DNA of 64,000 nt. It comes from Budorcas taxicolor. Lineage: Eukaryota > Chordata > Mammalia > Artiodactyla > Bovidae. The notes under the pieces were generated by a model. That model was not told the origin of the DNA and did no database searches. It worked only from the letters and a program-made list of their open reading frames with translations. The stretch covers positions 45,470,001-45,534,000 of the forward strand of contig NC_068926.1 in NCBI RefSeq assembly GCF_023091745.1. Reading direction: 5' to 3'. Of the stretch, positions 32,656 to 44,845 are shown piece by piece. Made by a program: the position numbers and the translations under genes. Position 1 is the stretch's first letter; each line of letters starts with the position of its first letter.

Positions 32656-33570
32656 GTTCAGTTGTTCTTATCCCACCTCTAAAACACACTGTTGTGTCAC
32701 TATCTTTTTTGTGCAGTCTTACAAGCAATTTTTTATATATAGCAAAGGGTCAAGATTGGGAATTTTTTTAGTGTTTAGCGACTTAAAGGATTTACTAGAG
32801 TAACTGACTTTTGGTCACTTGGCTCTCACTAGCCGCACATTCATCTGCAGTCTTGTGGGGTGGGGGAAGGTTAAGGTCCAGCCAGTGTGACATCTACTCA
32901 CCACCCTGAGGTTAGTTGTCCACGGCTGTGGAGAGGACACTTTCTGTGGAAAGTACCAGAAACCCTGACTCTAGTCAATACCTAGAGGGAACATGTTGGC
33001 TCATGTAATAGAGGAATCTTCGTATTTTACCTGGACCTGGGTGTGACTGCATTGGCGTCTCTGAAGATACCATCTGGAAGGCACCTGTCTATCCTTTGAG
33101 ATCTGCCCTCTGTGTGGGTTTCAACCTCAGGTCCCCCAGTGTCCCCTGATGGCCCCTAGACCCCCTCTGGCTGTGACCTCATCAATGCTGCAGCACCTCC
33201 AACCTCACCTGCTCTCCAGAGAAAGACTTCCTCCAATAGCTCCTGCAACAGCGCTTATAAGACTCTGATTGGCCCAGATTGGGTCACACGCCAAAACCCC
33301 AAATAACGCTGTGAGAAGGGATGCTGTTAATCTATTACCTGGACTCAAGTCATACGATTCACAGGTAGGAAAATGTAAAGGCCCTCCCTAGACCACAGGC
33401 ACTGACACACGGTTCAGTATGGGGGGTATATGGGGGTCAACCCCTAAAGGAAAGCCATTCACAAAAGAGGAGGAGCAGTGGTGGGAGGAAAAGCTCAGAG
33501 CCAATGGTGGAGAGTAACCTTTTTTTCTTCCTTCTAGATTTTAACTTAAGAGTTGCTTATAGGCTCTTGT
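32656..33570. other. intergenic, possible ancient repeat
   Basis: No gene. The stretch 32950-33330 (ggctcatgtaatagaggaat to ctgattggcccagattgggt) resembles an ancient mammalian interspersed repeat, but I cannot name the family. Confidence 0.4.
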
Positions 33571-33795
33571 ATGGGCTTCCCCAGTGGCTCAGTGGTAAAG
33601 AATTTGCCTACAGTGCCCAAGATGCAAGAGACACAGGTTCGATCCCTCAGTTGGGAAGATCCCCTGGAGGAGAGCATGGCAACCCACTCCAGTATTCTTG
33701 CCTGGAGAATCCCATGGACAGAGGAGCCTGGTGGGCTACAGTCCATGGGGTTGCAGAGAGTCAGACACGACTGAAGTGCCTGAGCACAGCACACA
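33571..33795 (+). mobile_element. Bov-tA SINE, complete
   Basis: Head gggcttccccagtggctcag and Bov-A body to gacacgactgaagtgcctga. Target-site duplication TAGGCTCTTGT (33560-33570) and TAGGATCTTGT (33796-33806), one mismatch. Confidence 0.94.
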
Positions 33796-34794
33796 TAGGA
33801 TCTTGTGTTTGGCGCATACATGCACAAACAGACACAGACTAACTTCAAAACTAGCAGTGGTACTGTGAGTTCCCCAAACTAAGGAAAATAATGTTTTCAA
33901 ATTTGTAGGCCTTTTGAAAGTAACTTATTTGACTTTTGAAAACAATATATGGATAATTTGAAGGCAAAAAGTTTAACTCTGTGATAATGTTTGACTTTTA
34001 GAATTTCGATTCAATTAAGCAAACATTAAATGTGGTTGTAGGGTTTTTTTTTTCTTTTGAGTATAATTGCTTTACAATGTTGTTGGTTTCTATGAGAATG
34101 ACTTTCACTGAAGGTTGTCATGTGGGGTTCAAAAACTGCTGTGTCCACTCACCCTCTGCACAAGCTCTCTGGGCTTGTCAGACTTTAGTTAAGCCCCGGG
34201 GAAATTGATGTGCATTCAAACATCATCCATCATGCCCATGCCATGGAAAAAAGGCTGAAAGCCCTGCCTATTTCACACCTGAGTGAAAAATTAAGTCTTC
34301 AGCCCATGAGAACTGGATTGTAGACTGATGACTTGGGATGCTGGGCTCCTGATAAAGCTTCATCTGCTCTGTCACTCAGGACCACATCCCTGGAGCTGTA
34401 GCTGTGCCCTTGCTTCCTGGTGTTGAGCTCACTGCAGTTTACTGCCCCAGGATTCCCGCCGAAGCTGATCTGCTGGTGATGTAGAGTCTGCAGAAACTGA
34501 CTCAGAAAGGTCCTGACCAGGCGCCATCCAAGGCGGCTTTCTCCCGACATCGTGAACTGCTGCCCCCACATCTGCATCTGTGCTGGTGGGAGAGGGGGAG
34601 GAAAGAAAAGCCAGAACCTCAGCTGTAGTGGGTGGGGAAGAACCTGGGATTCAGGATAGGAGGCCCCATGGTCTCCACATGCCAAGGACTCCAGCAGGTG
34701 CCGGCAGAACACTCACCTCTGGGGCAGAAGGACGTGAAGAGCACAGGCGGAGAGGCTGGGCAAACCTGAGCTAGAATCTCCCTCACAGCCTTGA
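33796..34794. other. intergenic sequence
   Basis: Contains an inverted tip of an L1 3' end at 34043-34092 (gagtataattgctttacaat). Otherwise no gene or repeat recognised. Confidence 0.45.
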
Positions 34795-34920
34795 GACATG
34801 AGACAATGACGGCACTGCCCAGACTCTCAGTTTGCCCATCTGTGAAATGGGGACAGCCATCGTGTTGGCATGACTGAGTTGTGGGGAGTAGACAGATGAC
34901 CTCGTTAAAGCAGCGCAGAC
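34795..34920 (+). mobile_element. MIR SINE
   Basis: MIR core wording: ctcagtttgcccatctgtga, aatggggacagccat and gttaaagcagcgcagacaca. Diverged as expected for MIR. Confidence 0.75.
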
Positions 34921-35030
34921 ACAACGCCAGCCTCCTTCAGCAGGAGTGCTCGTTCCCTCTCTCATCTCGAGTCCTGCTGCTCCCGGTGCAGCATAGCAGA
35001 ACTCTGAGGTCCTTCTCCTAACACCCACCA

Positions 35031-35628
35031 TGCCCTCTGCCTGCCTTTTGTCTGTGGAAAACTTTACCTAAAGTATAAGTTTAGCCAGAGAAGTGAGAAA
35101 ATACAGAAACAAAGGAAAACAGTCAAAGGAGACCAGGTAATAGCACTCTAGCTATTAAGCAACACAGAGGACTTTCAGTTCCCTCTCAAGGGCTGTAGAC
35201 AGTATTCTGAGCCATCTCCTGTGAGCTGTCTTATAGACTCTGAAACCCCCACCAGGTGGGAGAAGTTAATTACACGATGACCAGACCTTAGCCATGACGT
35301 AAGCTGCCACAGTTCTGGGAACTGGCCTCCAAGAAATGAGAACGAACTGACCCTGAAACTGAAGATTAACCACTTAAGACAATCAATGCTGGTCAGACCA
35401 CTGATGACCAATTTCAAGATGACTGGCAGAGCTGACCATGCTGCTTCTGCGTGTAGCCCCCTCCCCAGCCTAGAAAAGCTCTTGGCCACTGGTGGTCAGT
35501 GGAAGTCCTTTGGACAGGAGCCTGCCCTCATCCCTAGCATCCTAAATAAAGCAAACTTTCCTTTCCACCAACCTGGCCTCTTGATTGGCTTTCACGCAGT
35601 GAACAGCTGGACCCCACTTTTGGTTACA
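35031..35628 (+). mobile_element. ERV LTR (solo), family shared with 59964-60589
   Basis: 598-bp LTR, TG...CA, aligned by eye over its full length with the inverted copy at 59964-60589 (ccctctcaagggctgtagac, agttctgggaactggcctcc, aataaagcaaactttccttt). Polyadenylation signal aataaag at about 35546. The TATA region is degraded to ctagaaaagctc. No coding sequence and no clear target-site duplication. Confidence 0.8.
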
Positions 35629-36987
35629 GTGAGAGCTCCTCTTTCTGGGGTCATCTCAGCACCAGCTTCTCCTGCCTGCTCATTCTAGAACAGAACTGAA
35701 GACCTTCCTTCTATGAGTCATCTGGTCAACCCAGAGGCAGGCCCTTGGACCCCATCCCAGCAGGGCCCCACCTCCCAGGGGAGACCTGTAAGTCCTGCCA
35801 CATCCTGCTGGTATGTTGACTACATACCACGTGTCCACAGTGCCCTGAGCAGTGGGATTACATCTGTGAGGAAAACAGGAAAAGACCACTTTGTGGAGAA
35901 TATCCTTCAATGAGCTCGCTCATAGACAAATCACTCATCCTCAGACCCCTCCCCTCCCCCAGACCTTGTCGGGAACTTGGGCAGGGGCTCTGGCTCCTGG
36001 AGAGGAGACCGAAGCATGATGGAGGTCAGGAGATGCTGCCTCGGATCAGCTTCACTCTGGAGCAGTGTGTTTGGATCTTTAAGTTCTCAGAGGTCATTGG
36101 ACCACCTGGCTGCGGCCCCCAGACTTGTGGGAATGAGTCTGTGGCCCCATGCTGAGGTCAGCAAGCCATCTCACTACTGATTCCCTGTGGGATGAGGGTT
36201 GCTGGTGTGTCTCCATGGAGCCCTCAGATTCCCCTAGTGGGGCACAGCTGGTAAACCTCTGACACCTCATGCCCGTGGATCCCAGCTCTCTGGTCTGGGG
36301 AAAGCTCACCTCCCTCTAGCCCTAGAAGACCTCTCCCAGCCTCTCCTTCCCACCCCTTCCCCTGGGCCAGAGCCTTGTACCTCTGTCTGCCCAGAGGCCC
36401 TGGCTGGACTTGCTTGGGGTCTATTTCCTTGTGTAGCCATCGCAGGTCAGAGATGAGACTGATGGGGTGTGGGGCCACACTCTCTACATCAATCCATGGT
36501 GTCCTTTGATAACATCCAGCCATGGAGTGTATGCTTGTGTGAGGGTGAGTGTGAGTGTGAATTAGTGTACTTGTGTATTCACAATGCCCAATTCAGGCAC
36601 TGTCTCTGATCCTACAGAGAGGGATAATAATGACACACCTGTGGCTCCTTCTGTCTGCCAGGCATGGCACTCAGTGTAGGTAGATTGAAAGATGGATGGA
36701 TACATAAGATAAATGAATTTAATCTTCTCAAAAAGCTACATGGAAGCATTGTTCACAGAACAAAGCAATAAATATGTGGGATGAATAGCCACTGAATGGA
36801 TAATAAATTGTGGTACAAATAATTGTATACAGCTTTGAAAATGCACATTCAACAGGCCCTTTAACACAGAGATGCTCAAAAACTCAAGTTGAACGCAATA
36901 AGCAAGTCACAGGGGATTGGGGCTGGATGATTACATCCCATAAATGTGCAGAGTGACCACAGTCACTTCTCTGTGTGAAGGATGCAT
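35629..36987. other. intergenic sequence
   Basis: No gene recognised. GC-rich to about 36530, then AT-rich with possible old L1 debris near 36690-36880. Confidence 0.45.
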
Positions 36988-37204
36988 AGTATAGTGAGTG
37001 AAGTCGCTCAGTCGTGTCTGACTCTTTGTGACCCCATGACTGTAGCCTACCAGGCTTCTCCGTCCGTGGGATTCTCCAGGCAAGAATACTGGAGTGGGTT
37101 ACCATTTCCTTCTCCAGGGGATCTTCCCGACCCAGGGATCGAATCCGGGTCTCCTGCATTGGAGGCAGACGCTTTAACCTCTGAGACACCAGGGAAGTCC
37201 ATGG
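36988..37204 (-). mobile_element. Bov-tA SINE, complete
   Basis: Inverted Bov-tA with exact 9-bp target-site duplication AGGATGCAT at 36979-36987 and 37205-37213. Confidence 0.95.
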
Positions 37205-38460
37205 AGGATGCATGAACGGGGTTAAAACAGAAACAAATACAAGGTGAGGGGGGAGGCAGGATTGAGGAGATGGTACCTGGGAGGAAGGGGGAGGGAGCCT
37301 GGGAGGAACTCGGGGCTGCTATAGTCCTGCTGATATCCCAAGTGTGAACCACCCATCGTGTAAGCTGCCAGCCACAGGGACCATGTAAACGTAACCTTCA
37401 GCCCTGGCCCCTCCTTCCTCTTCCCCTGCCCACAGCCGCAGAGACAGCAGTGATGGCAGACAGGAGTCCTGGAGCTCCGGCTCCTTCCTGATCCCACCTG
37501 TGACCTCGTCTCCTCTCTGTCCTCTCATGACAGGTCCTGGATGGCCAGGGCCCTGCATTCAAAGTGGCTTTAGACTCTGACTCCCTGGGGCAATTACGTT
37601 ACTAAATAAACCTAAACTCATTAATTCCACCTGCGCTGGCGTGGAGACTGTAGGGGTGGGGGTTGCTATGGCACCGTCACCATGGTACCCAGGCGCCAGA
37701 GACCTACATCAACTGTGTGTCTGTGGAGGGGAGTACCCAGCATCAGTCAGCTGTGCAGAATGCCCGAGGAATATGACCCTCTGCCTCACCTCTGTCCCCT
37801 GATGTCCCTTCCTGGGGACACCCAGGGCCCCTGACCTCCTCTCTATCTGTGCCCAGGGCCATGCGGCCAGGTGTGCACTGCAGGGTCTCACTCATCTCTC
37901 CATGGACCCTACCTGGGGGGCTCCCATCTCTGTCTGTCCACACAGGAAAGCTGTGTGTGCCCCCAGTACCCCAGAGAGCTTCCCTGGGGGAGCAGAGAGC
38001 AGAGGAAACCTCATATGGCTTCCCGCCAGTCCTCCTGAGCCTCACTTGCCTGAGGCCAGCCTGGTCCACTCAGTGTCCACAGCCCCTGCCTCTGTCCCCC
38101 TGAGGCCCTGTCCCTGCCTCCAAGTCCTCCCTGGACAGGAAGCTGGTGTGGCTCTTCACTAGGGGGAGGATGGGGAAGGGTGGGTGGATGCTGACCTAGA
38201 AGCCATGTGGTCACCTTCCCGTGCCCTGCTCCCCATCTGCTTAACTAGAATGGACCATCCACTTGCGCTTCACCCTCTGCCTGACCTGTCCTGTCCTGAT
38301 CTTGGTCCCACCTGGTTAGAGCCCACCTGGTCCACACTCACCACACCCTGATAAGCAGGTGGGCTGTGAGCGTCCCCTAGAAAGTGCCGGCCTGAGGTTC
38401 CCCATCAGAAAGGGAGCTCTCGGTTCCCAGTCCAGGGCTCTCTCTGTTCCTTCTGGAGCA
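37205..38460. other. GC-rich intergenic sequence
   Basis: No gene or family repeat. Includes an X-box-like motif pair at 37662-37689 described separately. Confidence 0.45.
37662..37689 (+). promoter_or_regulatory. two adjacent X-box (RFX)-like motifs
   Basis: GTTGCTATGGCACC (37662-37675) is followed immediately by GTCACCATGGTACC (37676-37689). Against the palindromic RFX consensus GTTGCCATGGCAAC they match 12 and 10 of 14 positions. Motif match only; no evidence of function. Confidence 0.35.
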
Positions 38461-38733
38461 GGTATGTGTGTACATATGTGTGCACAGCATTTGTGAGTAC
38501 AGATGAGCCTGTGCACATGTGTGTACACGTGTATCCGCCCAGCGTCTCCTCGGGAACCACAGCCGAGTTCTCAGGCCCTCACTCGAGGGGGCAGGACCCG
38601 CAGGTGTGTGTGTACATATGTGTGCACGGCATTTGTGAATACAGATGAGCATGTGTACACGTGCACCCCGCCCAGCGTCTCCTCGGGAACCACAGCCGTG
38701 TTCTCAGTCCCTCACTTGAGGGGGCAGGACCCA
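38461..38733 (+). repeat. 142-bp tandem duplication, two copies
   Basis: Copy 1 (38461-38602) and copy 2 (38603-38733) share tgtacatatgtgtgcac, catttgtga, cagcgtctcctcgggaacca and gagggggcaggaccc in the same order. Copy 2 lacks about 11 bp after the tg-rich part. Near 90% identity by eye. Confidence 0.88.
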
Positions 38734-39070
38734 GCTATATGCTCAGCAGGAGGCATGTCATTCAAGTCTGGCGACTGGGGACAGTCCATTTCTTGGGCAC
38801 AGGGAACACTCCATGGTCCACAGGGAAGCTGGACCATGGTGTCCCCTTCTCTGCCCTCAGGAGAGAGAGATCTGGGAAGGATAAACCGGAAGGTGCTAGG
38901 TGCCCCCCGGTGTGACCACAGGGAGACAACTGCCCGGTAATGTCAGGAGAGACACAAAGACAGACAGCAGGAGCAAACTCAAGGTCCAGCTGTGCCCAGA
39001 GCCTTCATCCCATGAATTGTCCTTATACATAAGCCAACAAATTCCTTTGCCCTTCCCCCTTTATAAAAAT
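38734..39070. other. unique intergenic sequence
   Basis: No gene or repeat recognised. Confidence 0.4.
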
Positions 39071-39187
39071 TTTCTTTTTTTGCTACCTTGCATGGCATGT
39101 GGGATCTTAGTTCCCGGACCAGGATCAGACTCTTGCCTCCTTCAGTGGAAGGGCGGAGTCTTAACCACTGCATCGTCAGGAAAGTCC
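39071..39187 (-). mobile_element. CHR-2 SINE
   Basis: Inverted: gcatggcatgtgggatctta, cccggaccaggatcagactc, ggagtcttaaccactgcatc, ending aggaaagtcc. Confidence 0.82.
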
Positions 39188-41859
39188 TTGATTCCTCTCT
39201 TTTAATACTTAGTGAAGTTGTTACTCAAACACCTCCAAGCAGTATCAGATTAACCTCATAAGAGACTAGTGAGTGAATCTTGTTCTCGCATAAGCGGCTC
39301 TGGCTTAGGTGATGTAAACAGGAAAAGCCTTCTTCTCCTCCGCCCCATTCCACCTCCTATTCTGTGCCCCAGATTCCATCTCATTTTCCTGAATCTCCCA
39401 AAGCTACCAGCTCTGACCGGGAAGGACCAGAACTGGCTTCAACCAAGTCCTCCTGAGTCAGATGCCCCTTTCCTGGGGTCCCCTCTGATTTCCTGACCTT
39501 TCTGTTGTCTTTTTTAAGGACATACATGGTTTTTTCACCAAGGATGCAGGACCCGGGTCTGAGCAATAACACTAATTACCAGTCTATAGAAGCCCCTGCA
39601 GGGAACACACCCCCACCCCATCCCAAATGGCACTTTGTTTGTAGCCTCTCTCTCAGGTGGGGCCACAGTTGGTCCCCCTGGGAGCCTGTCCCTCCTCTGA
39701 ACTTGCAAACCTGTGAGAACGCTGACTTGCTGCGTCCAGGGGGTGGGGAGGGCCTGACTCCAGTGCCAGCTGAGGGGTGACAGGAACAGGATCTACAGGA
39801 AGAGGTGTCTCTTGTCCCCGCTGTCCCTGCAGGAAGAGTGACATCAGAGGGGAAGGGCCCGCAGGGGTGCGGGGACAGGGAGGGCTTTTCCTCCTTGCTT
39901 TGGCCTCAGCTCCTCCTTCCCGGCTCAGATAAAACTGTGTTATTGTTCATTGTTAACAATGGTCAAGTGTCCAGAGGTTTCAGAGGTCACAAGTCACAGG
40001 ATTGCATCACACACTGTCTGAGTGCAGAGAGCGAGTGCTATCTCCTATAACTGACAAGGTCTCGGGCAGAGCGTCCTCTGGGTGACCAAGCTCTGACAGC
40101 AGCCTGAGGCCACCCCTCCCGTCTCTGCACACAGGCCATCTCCCTGGACCTAAGCGGGTGCAGTCACTGAGAGTGGGCAAGCATCCTGGCAGCTTCCAGC
40201 CCCGGAGAAAGCAGGCCCTCCATGTGACCAGAGTCCCAGCAGATGTCCGTGGACAGCGTCTCACCTCTCTGACTCAGGGCCTGTGTCCAGCCCTGAATCG
40301 AAGGCGGCGGCCAGGGTATGAGATGTGCACATGACCAGGCCTGGGCCCCTGAGAGCGGATGAGGGTCACGGGGTGTATGAGGAGTCTCCTGGAGGACAGC
40401 CCGGGGAGCGAGTGCAGCCAGGAGCAGCCTTGGAGCCCAGCCTTCCTATGGGCTCTCTCGGCTCCCATGAGCTGGCTGGGTGTCAGGAGCTGTGGGGTCA
40501 CCTGTGGCACAGACCTCGGTCCTTGAGTCATGGTCTATAGGGCAGAGGCAGAGAGGAGGTGGGGCAGCTGGGCAGAGGGGGTAGGGAGGTCCCGGCATCT
40601 AGAACCACCTTTGAAGCAGCCCCCTGGGTACCCACGTGGGGATTTTAAGTTCCAGAAATGGCACATCCTCCAGGGGGTGAGCCTCCCCATGGAGGGAGCC
40701 CAGGCATGGATGGCCCTTCCCTGAGGCTGCTCCGTCCACTCACGGAACGACTCCTCCAGGAACTGCTCACACGAGCTCTGCTTTTTGTAACTTTAATCTA
40801 ACATAGCTCCTTAATTGTGGGTGATCATTACCAGGGAAAAGCCAGGCAGGGAAATTACCGGATGGGGAGTTTCTGCAGTGATTTGCAAACCAAGAATGGA
40901 CACGGTCATAAGACAAATACCTGTTCTAATTTCAAAGTGAGTTTGAGAACAAGCAGCAGAGGCAGGTGCTAATGGGATCTTGCAACCTGGTAGTTTCTCC
41001 ATCAGAGAGGGAGACTCTGAAGGGGAGAGGGGTGCACGTACGAATGGCGCCCCCTACAGGTGTGCAGGGCGCAGTGGCTGTGCTGCCCCTGGGGAGGGAT
41101 GGGCAGGGTTCCAGCTCTTTAAGGTCCTGGTGACAGCCCTCCTGGGACGGCAGACTCCATCTGGGCTCTTAGTGCAACTGGACCACCCAGGACCTGGCTG
41201 TGAGGGGACATGGCCCTGCCCAGACCCTTGTGCTAAAAAAGCTATTTAGGGACATCAAACTCCATCAACACCACCACTGGCCTCAGTACCTTAGTCTAAA
41301 TGGTCAGGCCAGTTCCATGCTGTTGACCTTTTAGCATCACTGCGTGACCTCCTGGCAGTGGAAGAACAAAGCCCCCGCCAGGTGTGAGGGCTCGCCTGTC
41401 TCCAAGTGACAGTGGACAGAGGATATGTCCACTAGCTCTGCTGCCCTGGGCTGAGGGCCCAGCAAGTGAAGGGAGAGCTAGCAGTTCAGACCAGAGGAAC
41501 AAGGGAGGCTAAGGAGCTCTTGCAGGTGGGCCAGGCTCCTGAAAGGCGGATGGCAAAGGACTGGGGCAGGAGGCAAGGGAAATGGAGGGAAGGCTTCTGG
41601 GTCAGAGCTCAGGAAGGGAACTTCCAAGGATGACCCTGAGAAATCCCAGGAACCGCAGAGATGGAGCTGCCCAGATCCGTGAGCAGACAGAGCAGTACAT
41701 GTGTAGCGGAGTGAACAGAAATACATGGGGAAGGGGAGCAAGGTGACTAGGCGGTGGGTGTGCAGGGCAGGGCCTGGGTCAGGACAGAGCTCCTGAGGGG
41801 TGGCGCTTGGCAGATGCCTGGGAGAAGATAGGAAGAGAGTCAGGTAAGAATGGGAGAAG
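39188..41859. other. unique GC-rich intergenic sequence
   Basis: 2.7 kb without recognisable retroposons, unusual for this window. Holds a perfect SOX-like palindrome (39948-39961) and a lower-GC island at about 40785-40985 that could be conserved noncoding sequence. No gene supported. Confidence 0.45.
39948..39961. promoter_or_regulatory. SOX-like perfect palindrome
   Basis: CATTGTTAACAATG is a perfect 14-bp inverted repeat of the SOX core (ATTGT/ACAAT), with another ATTGTT at 39942-39947. Motif match only. Confidence 0.3.
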
Positions 41860-42055
41860 GGCTGTCCTGGGAGTGGGCATGGCAGGTGCAAAGTCCTGAA
41901 GCGGGAGCTGCACAGAGAGAAGGGAAGGGAGTGGGGAAGTAAACTGAGGGCATCAGAGGGGCCTTGAAGATCAAGCTTGAAACTGGGTTGTTTCAGGATG
42001 TTGAGAAACCACTGGAGGGTGTGGAGCAGGGAAGCTACATGATCTGTTTGTCTTT
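41860..42055 (-). mobile_element. L2 LINE fragment
   Basis: Inverted L2 wording: ggcaggtgcaaagtcctgaa, gggccttgaagatcaagctt, aaaccactggagggtgtgga, agctacatgatctg. Confidence 0.65.
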
Positions 42056-42574
42056 AAATCCACCTCTCCCCCAGCCCACACCTTTTCATACCAAATCCAG
42101 CACCAACGGACTTTGGCACTTCTGCTGGCCTTTCAGCTCTGGGAGTCGGAATGGGAAGAGGACACTCACCTCTGTCTGTCTCAGGATGTTTACTTAATCA
42201 CATCTGAGGTGTCCCTGGAGGCTGGGGTGGAGTGGAGTCTCCCACTCGCTCCCTCCCACTATGTAGTGGGGGTGGTTTTGGCAATTGTCCCTTTGATTAG
42301 CAGCTGATAATTCATTGAGATGGGATCCATGGGGTGCAGGCTCGTTAGGCCAGCTAATGAGAAGGGAGATGCCCCTCCAACCTGGCCCCTCATCAGCTCC
42401 ATTGGTCTTCGCTGCAGCATGATTGCCTGACCAGCCTCAGATGCTGCTGGCTTCTTGTCCAAACAAGAGGGCCCTCGGAGTCCCATGAGGCCAGGGAAGG
42501 GTGGTGGATGGGAAGGAGGTGGGTCCCAGCCATCTCATTTCTAGCCTCTCTCCAGGGGTTCTGGAAGATCTTAG
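42056..42574. other. unique intergenic sequence
   Basis: No gene or repeat recognised. Confidence 0.4.
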
Positions 42575-43973
42575 GGCCTGCTGGGATTTCTGCATCAATA
42601 TTTACCAGGGATATTGGTTAAGTTTTCTATACTATCTCTGTCTGATTTGGATTTAACAGCATAACATGGACCTCGTGGAATGGGTTTGGAAGTGTCCTCT
42701 CCTCCTGAACTCTCTGGAAGGATCTGAGAAGGACTGGTGTTAATTCTGAGATGTTTGGTGGAATTCACCAGTGAAGCCATCTGGTCCTGGGTTTTTCTCT
42801 GTGGGGATGTTGGATTCATGATTCAACTTCCTTATTCATTGGAAGTCTGATTTTCTTTTTCTTCCTGATTCAGTCTTGGTAGGCTGTATGTTTCTAGTCA
42901 CTTATCCATTTCTTCCCAGTTGTCCAATTTGTGGGTGTGATTGTTTAAGGAAGTCTCATGATCATGTGTATTTCCATGGCATAAGTTATGATGTCTCTGT
43001 TTCATTTAGGATTTTTATGTCTTTTCTCTGTTTTTCTTTTAGGTAAGCATTTGCCAATTTTACTGATCCTTAAAAAACAAATTTACTTTCATTGATTTTT
43101 TTCTATTCTTATTTTATTTCTGGAGTAATCTTAAACATTTCATCTGCCAACTTTTAGTTTAATTTTCTCTCCTTTTTCTAGTTCCCTGAGGTATAATGTT
43201 AGGTTGCTCATTTGAGAGCTTTCTTCTCCTTAAGTGTAGGCATTTACTGCTATAACCTTCCCTCTTAGCACTGCTTTTGCTGGATCAAATAAGTTTTGGT
43301 ATGAGGAGTTCCATTTTCATTCATCTCAAGATATTTTCTTATTTCCCTTGTGATTCCCTCTTTCCCCATGGATTGTTGAAAAGACTGTGTCTTAATTTCC
43401 TTGTGTTTGTGAGTTCCTGGCTTTTCTTTGTTGCCAATTTCTAGTTTCATTCCACTTTGGTCAGGAAAGATACTTGTATGTTCTTAAAGTGGATAAGGCT
43501 TGTTTTGTGCCCTAGCATGTGGTCTCTGCGGGGGGATGCGCTGTGTGAACTGGGGGATGCTGTGTATCTGCCACCGTTGGGTGTGATGTTCTGCGTGTGC
43601 CTGCCATGTTGCTTTAGCCCCACGTCTCTCTATTGAACTTCTGTCCAGCTGATCCATCACTTACTGAAAGTGAGCTGCATCTCCTGATGTCACTGCCTCC
43701 CCTCACTTCTACCAATGCTGCTTCCTGTGATTAGGAGCTACGTGTTGCGTGGATATATATTTACAATTGTTCTGTCTTCCTGAATTGACTGTTTCATCAT
43801 CATACAATGTTCTTTGTTTCTTGTGACTGTATTTACTTAAAGTCTACATTGTTGAGATCAGGTGTAAGTATAGCTCCCCCTGCTCACTTCTGGTCATTGT
43901 TTGCTGGAGGATCTGTTTCCATCTTTTTACTTTAAGCCTGTGTCTGTCCCTGAGTCTGATTTTTTAGGCTACA

Positions 43974-44074
43974 TCACATGACACATGTGAACTCAGTTCT
44001 CTGACCAGGGATCAAACCTGTGTCCCCTGCACTGGAAGCTCAGAGTCTTATCTGCTGGACCACTAGGGAATTCC
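43974..44074 (-). mobile_element. CHR-2 SINE fragment
   Basis: Inverted: gttctctgaccagggatcaa, ctgtgtcccctgcactgga, ctgctggaccactagggaat. Confidence 0.8.
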
Positions 44075-44181
44075 TCATTCTTGTGTATTAAGTGAGACTC
44101 TTGAAGGCAGCATATACTTGGATCTTGTTTGTTTACTCATCAGCCACTCAATATGTTTTGACTGGGGAGTTTAACCCATTT

Positions 44182-44845
44182 CAATTCAGTTCAGTTCAGT
44201 CACTCATTTGTGTCCAACTCTTTGCAACCCCATGAATCACAGCACACCAGGCCTCCCTGTCCATCACCAACTCCCGGAGTTCACTCAAACTCATGTCCAT
44301 TGAGTTGGTGATGCCATCCAGCCATCTCATCCTCTGTCGTCCCCTTTTCCTCCTGCCCCCAATCCCTCCCAACATCAGGGTCTTTTCCAATGAGTCAACT
44401 TTTCTCATGAGGGTGGCCAAAATATTGGAGTTTCAGCTTCAGCATCAGTCCTTCCGATGAACACCCAGGACTGATCTCCTTTAGAATGGACTGGTTGGAT
44501 CTTCTTTCAGTCCAAGGGACTCGCAAGAGTTCTTCTCCAACACCACAGTTCAAAAGCATCAATTCTTCGGCGCTCAGCTTTCTTCACAGTCCAATTCTCA
44601 CATCCATACATGACCACTGGAAAAATCATAGCCTTGACTAGACGGACCTTTGTTGGCTAAGTAATATCTCTGCTTTTCAATATACTTTATAGGTTGGTCA
44701 TAACTTTCCTTCCAAGGAGTAAGTGTCTTTTAATTTCATGGCTGCAGTCACCATAAAGTCTGCCACTGTTTCCACTGTTTCCCCATCTATTTCCCATGAA
44801 GTGATGGGACCAGATGCCATGATCTTTGTTTTCTGGATGTTGGGC
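44182..44845 (-). mobile_element. BovB LINE, 664 bp, with clean duplication
   Basis: 5'-truncated inverted BovB from caattcagttcagttcagtc to the ggatgttggg end. Exact 12-bp target-site duplication TTTAACCCATTT at 44170-44181 and 44846-44857. Inserted in old L1. Confidence 0.96.
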
